From Levilactobacillus senmaizukei DSM 21775 = NBRC 103853 (GTDB taxonomy: Bacteria; Bacillota; Bacilli; Lactobacillales; Lactobacillaceae): a DNA stretch of 64,000 nucleotides. The stretch spans positions 62,001 to 126,000 of the forward strand of contig NZ_BCWD01000003.1 of assembly GCF_001592085.1 (NCBI RefSeq), in the 5' to 3' direction. Positions within the stretch are counted from its first letter, which is position 1; each line of letters opens with the position of its first letter. The position numbers and the translations under genes are program-made. The notes below the pieces were generated by a model. It had not been told where the DNA came from, did no database searches, and worked only from the letters and a program-made list of their open reading frames with translations. Of the stretch, positions 59,759 through 64,000 are shown piece by piece.

Positions 59759-59787
59759 CTTACAATTTGGCGGGTTCATGTTATAAT
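59759..59787 (+). promoter_or_regulatory. Promoter of the small membrane protein gene
   Basis: CTTACA, 17 bases, perfect TATAAT with an extended TGT before it. No terminator separates it from polC. Confidence 0.65.
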
Positions 59788-59840
59788 ATGGTGAGTACTA
59801 ATAAGACCATTAACAACTCGACTGAAAGTAGGTGTTCATC

Positions 59841-60116
59841 ATGCTACGGCGATTTGCGAGGCTACCAGATGGCTGGTTATTCTTAGCAGGTTACTGTTTG
59901 ATTGGGCTCGGTTATCTTGTATTTGGTTTGTTAGCAACGGTCACGGCGGTGCCATTCTTGATTGTCGTGATCGGTTATTTCTTGGTGGCGGCCGTGTTAA
60001 CTGCGATCAAGTCGATTAGTTTACGAGACATGGACTTAACACGATTGAATTTCTTGATTTTTGAATTGGTAACGGTGGCGGGCTTCTTGATTTTACTCTT
60101 CACAATCGAGCGCTAA
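59841..60116 (+). CDS. Small membrane protein of unknown function
   Basis: A 91-residue protein with three hydrophobic helices (about residues 12-32, 37-58, 72-88), joined by a short basic loop (KSISLRDMDLTR). It starts MLRRFARLPDGWLF. AAAGTAGGTG precedes ATG 59841; a GTG three codons earlier is possible. It has its own promoter between polC and rimP. No family is recognised. Confidence 0.7.
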   Translation: MLRRFARLPDGWLFLAGYCLIGLGYLVFGLLATVTAVPFLIVVIGYFLVAAVLTAIKSISLRDMDLTRLNFLIFELVTVAGFLILLFTIER

Positions 60117-60128
60117 CCCCCGTAATGG

Positions 60129-60157
60129 TTGCAATCACACGCTAGATGTAGTAAAGT
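60129..60157 (+). promoter_or_regulatory. Promoter of the rimP-nusA-infB operon
   Basis: TTGCAA, 17 bases, TAAAGT. The expected transcript starts near 60164 and runs straight into the terminator hairpin at 60188. Confidence 0.6.
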
Positions 60158-60187
60158 GAGTCTTGTAGTTAAACTCGTTTTTTAAAT

Positions 60188-60215
60188 GAGTGAGCAGTCT
60201 CTGCTCACTCTTTTT
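60188..60215 (+). terminator. Leader terminator (probable attenuator) before rimP
   Basis: A perfect 10-base stem GAGTGAGCAG, loop TCT, CTGCTCACTC, then five T, only 28 bases before the rimP start and downstream of the only visible promoter. ACTC at 60172-60175 could pair with the first GAGT and compete with it. Confidence 0.85.
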
Positions 60216-60243
60216 AATGGATAAATGTAGGAGGCGGAAATCT

Positions 60244-60717
60244 TTGAGTAGTGTCGTCGAGACGGTGACGGCTTTGGCCCAACCCATTGTGACGCAACAT
60301 CAGTTTGAACTGGTGGATGTCGAATTTGTCAAAGAAGGCAAGAGCTGGTATTTACGGCTATACATTGACAAGCCCGGTGGAATTAACATCGAGGAATGTG
60401 CCATGGTCAGTGATGAAATGTCAGAAAAGTTGGATACCTTGGATCCGGATCCTATTCCCCAAGCCTATTTTCTAGAAGTGTCCTCTCCAGGTGCCGAACG
60501 GCCACTGAAGAAGCCCGCGGATTTTGAAAAAGCAGTCGGTGATTACATTCACGTCTCGCTTTATCAAAAGATTGGTCAAAGTAAGGTTTATGAAGGAACG
60601 TTGTTAAACCTCACCGATGACAGCATGGATCTTGAAGTCAACTTAAAGGGACGGATCAAGACCTTGCAGATTCCACGGGACGCAGTTGCCCAAGCCCGGT
60701 TAGCGATCAAGTTCTAA
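60244..60717 (+). CDS. rimP: Ribosome maturation factor RimP
   Basis: A 157-residue 30S assembly factor with an N-terminal alpha/beta domain ([22 protein letters not shown]) read as two strands and a C-terminal Sm-like beta barrel ([15 protein letters not shown]). The [15 protein letters not shown] segment is diagnostic. TTG 60244 was chosen because AGGAGGCGG at 60229-60237 is just upstream; an ATG at 60190 lies in the terminator hairpin. First gene of the rimP-nusA-ylxR-ylxQ-infB operon. Confidence 0.95.
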   Translation: MSSVVETVTALAQPIVTQHQFELVDVEFVKEGKSWYLRLYIDKPGGINIEECAMVSDEMSEKLDTLDPDPIPQAYFLEVSSPGAERPLKKPADFEKAVGDYIHVSLYQKIGQSKVYEGTLLNLTDDSMDLEVNLKGRIKTLQIPRDAVAQARLAIKF

Positions 60718-60740
60718 CTAAATAAGGAGCGAAACAGACA

Positions 60741-61949
60741 ATGAGTAAAGAATTATTGGGCGCCCTAGACGTGCTCGAAACTGAAAAAGGAATTGACAAG
60801 GAAGTCGTCATCGACGCCTTGGAAGCAGCCCTGGTTTCTGCCTACAAGCGGAATTACGACCAAGCCCAAAATGTTGAAGTTCAATTCGACCAAAAGAAGG
60901 GTGACATTCACGTCTTTGCCGTGAAGAAAGTGGTTGACCAAGTCTACGACTCCCGCCTGGAAGTTGGCTTGGATGAGGCGCTGACCATTAACAAAGGTTA
61001 TGAATTAGGCGACGATATTAAGTTTGAAGTAACGCCTAAGAATTTCGGTCGGATTGCTGCCCAAACGGCTAAGCAAGTCATCTTGCAACGAGTTCGGGAA
61101 GCAGAACGCAGTATCATTTTTAACCAATACAGCCAATACGAAAATGAAATCGTGACCGGTGAAGTTGAACGTCAAGATTCTCGCTTTGTTTATGTGAGCC
61201 TGGGGAAGGTCGAAGCCGTCATGGGTCGTCAGGACCAAATGCCTAACGAAACCTACCGGATTCATGACCGGATCAAGGTTTACGTAACGCGGGTTGAAAA
61301 CGCCACGAAGGGTCCTCAAGTCTTTGTTAGTCGGACACATGCCGACTTGCTGAAGCGGCTCTTCGAACAAGAAGTTCCGGAAATCTATGATGGGACCGTT
61401 GAGATTATGGCGATTGCGCGTGAAGCGGGTGACCGGGCTAAGGTTGCCGTCCGCTCAAACAACCCTGACATCGATCCCGTTGGGACCAGTGTTGGGCCGC
61501 GTGGACAACGGGTTCAAACCATCGTTAACGAACTTGGTGGCGAAAACATGGATATCGTTGAATGGACTGATGATGAAGCGAAGTTCATTGCGAATGCCTT
61601 GAACCCAGCCGAGGTTCTTGATGTGATCTTTGATCCCAACAATGAACGGGCCTGTGAAGTCATCGTGCCAGATTATCAATTGTCCTTGGCCATTGGTAAG
61701 CGGGGCCAAAATGCTCGTCTAGCTGCAAAGTTGACGGGTTACAAGATTGATATTAAATCAGAATCTGAAGCTTCTGCTATAATGGAAGCTGATGAGGGCG
61801 CGGATGACGCCACTGACCCGGCAGAAGCTGCCAGTGCAAGTGACACGTCAGCCACTGATGATGACACCGCAACCGTTGACGATACGCCAACCGTTGATGC
61901 CGCCACCGATTCAGCTGCACCAGCTGACGATGAACAAGCGACCGACTAA
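60741..61949 (+). CDS. nusA: Transcription termination/antitermination protein NusA
   Basis: An RNA-polymerase-binding factor that controls pausing and termination. The N-terminal domain covers residues 1-125, S1 about 135-200 (VTGEVERQDSRFVYVSLG), then KH1 and KH2 (GTSVGPRGQRVQTIVNELGG; IGKRGQNARLAAKLTGYKID). After residue 345 comes an acidic, Ala/Asp/Thr-rich tail of about 57 residues, not found in Bacillus NusA. AAGGAGCG precedes the ATG. Confidence 0.97.
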   Translation: MSKELLGALDVLETEKGIDKEVVIDALEAALVSAYKRNYDQAQNVEVQFDQKKGDIHVFAVKKVVDQVYDSRLEVGLDEALTINKGYELGDDIKFEVTPKNFGRIAAQTAKQVILQRVREAERSIIFNQYSQYENEIVTGEVERQDSRFVYVSLGKVEAVMGRQDQMPNETYRIHDRIKVYVTRVENATKGPQVFVSRTHADLLKRLFEQEVPEIYDGTVEIMAIAREAGDRAKVAVRSNNPDIDPVGTSVGPRGQRVQTIVNELGGENMDIVEWTDDEAKFIANALNPAEVLDVIFDPNNERACEVIVPDYQLSLAIGKRGQNARLAAKLTGYKIDIKSESEASAIMEADEGADDATDPAEAASASDTSATDDDTATVDDTPTVDAATDSAAPADDEQATD

Positions 61950-61974
61950 CCAGAATTAAAGGAGGTTCGGGTCC

Positions 61975-62271
61975 ATGAAACAGCGAAAGGTTCCCCTGCG
62001 GAAAGATATCGTGACGGGGGAAATGGCACCTAAGAAGCAACTGGTCCGCGTCGTGCGGAACCAGGATCAAGAGGTTAGCATTGACCCTACCGGGAAGCAA
62101 TCGGGTCGAGGGGCATATATCTCCCTTGATGTTAAGGTTGCCGAGCAGGCGAAGCACGAAAAGACCTTTGACCGTGTCTTTGGCGTCAAGATTGACGACC
62201 AGTTCTATGATGACCTGATCGCCTACGTTGACCATCAGCAGGCTCGTAAGGAATTATTCGACAATGACTAA
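61975..62271 (+). CDS. ylxR: YlxR family protein (RNase P modulator RnpM)
   Basis: A 98-residue RNA-binding protein. KRKVPLRKDIVTGEMAPKKQ-like start (RKVPLRKDIVTG) and GKQSGRGAYIS are the family motifs. In Bacillus the protein has been linked to RNase P RNA. The usual Cys of the family's CxGC-type start is absent here, replaced by DIVTGE. AAAGGAGGTT precedes the ATG. It overlaps the next gene by eight bases. Confidence 0.95.
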   Translation: MKQRKVPLRKDIVTGEMAPKKQLVRVVRNQDQEVSIDPTGKQSGRGAYISLDVKVAEQAKHEKTFDRVFGVKIDDQFYDDLIAYVDHQQARKELFDND

Positions 62272-62569
62272 TTCCGACAAGGCTTTGCAACTTTTGGGAT
62301 TGGTCCGGCGGGCCGGTAAGTTAGTTACGGGTGAATCATTCGTCTTAGCTGCCGTCCGGGATGGATCTGCAAAGATGGTCTTACTGGCAAACGATGCTGG
62401 TAAGAGTAGCCAAAAACAATTTCGTGATAAAACGACCAGTTACCAGGTCGAATTAATAGAAACTTTTACTAAAGACCAGTTGAGTACCGCCATTGGGGCG
62501 GCACGCACGGTTATAGCCATTACCGATCCGGGTTTCGTCCGGAAGTTACACCAGTTGTTGTCAGCGTAG
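62264..62569 (+). CDS. YlxQ-related RNA-binding protein (L7Ae/L30e fold)
   Basis: A 101-residue protein: ALQLLGLVRRAGKLVTGESFVL and AKMVLLANDAGKSSQKQF are the L7Ae-family RNA-binding pattern, which recognises kink-turns. The ATG at 62264 overlaps the ylxR stop, with AAGGAA upstream. It sits between ylxR and infB as in Bacillus (ylxQ). The RNA partner is unknown. Confidence 0.93.
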   Translation: MTNSDKALQLLGLVRRAGKLVTGESFVLAAVRDGSAKMVLLANDAGKSSQKQFRDKTTSYQVELIETFTKDQLSTAIGAARTVIAITDPGFVRKLHQLLSA

Positions 62570-62616
62570 CCGCTTGACGTTCTCGTGATCGATAGAATAT
62601 TAAGGAGAGTGAAGAT

Positions 62617-64000
62617 ATGGGGAAAAAGCGAATTTATGAACTCGCAAAGGAAATTAATGTCTCCAGTAAACAGATCATTGCGAAGGCCGAAGAAAAGGGC
62701 TTCCCAGTGAAAAACCATATGTCTACGCTCGGCGAGAACGAGGAACGTCAATTGCGGGCTGCCTTGCAACCAAAGGGCCAAGCCACGAAGCCGGCTACTA
62801 AACCAGCAGCTAAGCCCACGCATGCGGCCAAGCCAAGTCAGTCAATGACTCAGGGTCACAGCAAGCCTGCGACCAAACCTGCTCAGTCAAAGGGGCAGGC
62901 CCGGGATAATCGAAATGCGAATAGCACGCATGCCCGTCCCCAGAACCAGCAAGCGTCTCACGGCCAGCAGAGCCAGCGGACTAGTAACAAAAATAACAGC
63001 CAGACCGGCAGTAACCACAGTGATTCACGGAACTCCGGTACCGGCAGATTTGGTGGAAGTTTGAATAATAATACTAATAATAGCAGTAATAACCGGCGTG
63101 GCGGCAATGGCGGCGGCAACAGTCGTGGCGGCCGGAATAATCGGAATAACCGCAACAATCGTCGTCGGAACACTAATAATAACAACCGTTACAAGAAGAA
63201 CCAACGGATTAAAGACACGAACCAACACAAGGGCGCGCCGGAACGGAAGAATAAGGCCTTACCAGAAACCTTGGTCTTCACGGATGGCATGAACGCCCAA
63301 GACTTGGCAAAAATTTTACACCGTTCTTCAGCAGAAATCGTGAAGAAACTCTTTATGTTGGGGGTTATGGTCAACCAAAATCAATCCTTGGATAAGGACA
63401 CGATTGAAATTTTGGCCGATGACTACGGTATTAAAGCAGAAGAAAAGGTTGAAGTCGACGTAACTGATATCGATAAGTTCTTCGATGCTGAAATGGCTAA
63501 TACGGATCATCTAGAACCTCGGGCCCCCGTGGTTACGATCATGGGCCACGTTGACCATGGTAAGACGACTTTGCTTGACCACTTACGTCACTCTCACATT
63601 ACCGAGGGTGAAGCCGGTGGGATCACGCAAGCCATTGGGGCTTACCAAGTTCATTACAATGATAAGCAGATCACGTTCCTGGATACCCCAGGACACGCAG
63701 CCTTTACTGAAATGCGGGCTCGTGGTGCTGAAATTACCGACATCACGGTGCTGGTTGTGGCCGCTGATGATGGTGTGATGCCACAAACTATCGAAGCTAT
63801 TCACCATGCGAAGGCTGCTGGAACGCCTATTATCGTTGCCGTTAACAAGATCGATAAGCCGGGTGCTAACCCTAACCATGTGATGGAACAGCTGACGGAA
63901 TATGAATTAATTCCTGAAGACTGGGGTGGTGACACCATCTTCGTTGAAATTTCGGCGAAGTTTGGGAAGAACATCGATGAATTATTAGATATGATTCTCT
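62617..64000 (+). CDS. infB: Translation initiation factor IF-2 (5' part; runs off the window)
   Basis: The first 461 codons are present and the frame is open at the edge. The order is: an IF2N domain ([20 protein letters not shown]), then a 150-residue low-complexity linker (Lys/Pro/Ala/Thr, then Asn/Arg/Gly). A second IF2N domain ([17 protein letters not shown]) follows, then the G domain with [20 protein letters not shown] and NKIDKPG. The ATG has AAGGAGAG upstream. The linker is composed mainly of AAC/AAT and CGG/CGT codons. Confidence 0.97.
   Translation, partial: MGKKRIYELAKEINVSSKQIIAKAEEKGFPVKNHMSTLGENEERQLRAALQPKGQATKPATKPAAKPTHAAKPSQSMTQGHSKPATKPAQSKGQARDNRNANSTHARPQNQQASHGQQSQRTSNKNNSQTGSNHSDSRNSGTGRFGGSLNNNTNNSSNNRRGGNGGGNSRGGRNNRNNRNNRRRNTNNNNRYKKNQRIKDTNQHKGAPERKNKALPETLVFTDGMNAQDLAKILHRSSAEIVKKLFMLGVMVNQNQSLDKDTIEILADDYGIKAEEKVEVDVTDIDKFFDAEMANTDHLEPRAPVVTIMGHVDHGKTTLLDHLRHSHITEGEAGGITQAIGAYQVHYNDKQITFLDTPGHAAFTEMRARGAEITDITVLVVAADDGVMPQTIEAIHHAKAAGTPIIVAVNKIDKPGANPNHVMEQLTEYELIPEDWGGDTIFVEISAKFGKNIDELLDMIL

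Noticed and set aside
62958-63228. Minus-strand frames opposite the IF-2 linker, rich in Leu, Arg, Val and Ile
   Set aside because: They are the complement of the Asn/Arg/Gly repeats and have no start signals.

Overview
This is a stretch of chromosome from a Gram-positive, low-to-mid GC lactic acid bacterium of the family Lactobacillaceae. The protein sequences and gene order (typA-ftsW-ylbG-rsmD-coaD; comEA-EB-EC-holA; rpsO-rnj-tuf-tig-clpX-ysxC; rpsB-tsf-pyrH-frr-uppS-cdsA-rseP-proS-polC-rimP-nusA-infB) look most like Levilactobacillus or a close relative. The genus is inferred from protein resemblance, not measured. D-lactate dehydrogenase, HMG-CoA synthase (mevalonate route), PolC and the RNase J and LexA types all fit that family.

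Layout. 1-10.6 kb: the 3' end of an inositol monophosphatase gene, typA, ftsW, the ylbG-rsmD-coaD-PDZ/Lon protease operon, and the late-competence set comEA-comEB-comEC followed by holA. 10.7-20.1 kb: divergent rpsT and rpsO, an RNase J gene of the J2 type, a TPR gene, tuf, tig, clpX, ysxC and a MazG-like gene. 20.2-29.2 kb: a tiny minus-strand protein gene, uvrC, obgE, a minus-strand lipoprotein pair, and rnz-lapA-like-recJ-apt. 29.3-30.5 kb: an MFS exporter gene. 30.7-33.3 kb: the only clearly accessory segment. It starts at a tRNA-Ser(CGA) gene, then has a cluster of GTGCAC repeats, a 27-codon tyrosine-integrase tail, a DUF3862-type lipoprotein gene and a SAP-domain protein gene. It reads as the eroded left end of a prophage or island, and its base composition is visibly more AT-rich. 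33.3-46.5 kb: ndk, pspC-like, phosphatase, ppk2, mvaS, a deoxyribosyltransferase gene, lexA with an SOS box, two small conserved genes, a heterodimeric ABC exporter, plsC, an rRNA/tRNA-type methyltransferase, a GIY-YIG protein and D-LDH. 46.5-64 kb: a long translation/envelope/replication block ending inside infB.

The genes work mainly in translation (tuf, tig, rpsB, tsf, frr, rimP, nusA, infB, proS), RNA processing (rnj, rnz), envelope and lipid synthesis (uppS, cdsA, plsC, mvaS, ftsW), and DNA uptake, repair and replication (comE genes, uvrC, recJ, lexA, polC, holA). I found no CRISPR array, no complete insertion sequence and no clearly new multi-gene system. The observations most worth a second look are the tRNA-Ser integration scar, the SAP-domain gene, and three leader structures: the 5' hairpin of tuf, the terminator between rpsB and tsf, and the terminator 28 bases before rimP. 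Two further ones are the altered nucleotide-binding motif of the D-LDH and an unassigned gene between frr and uppS.
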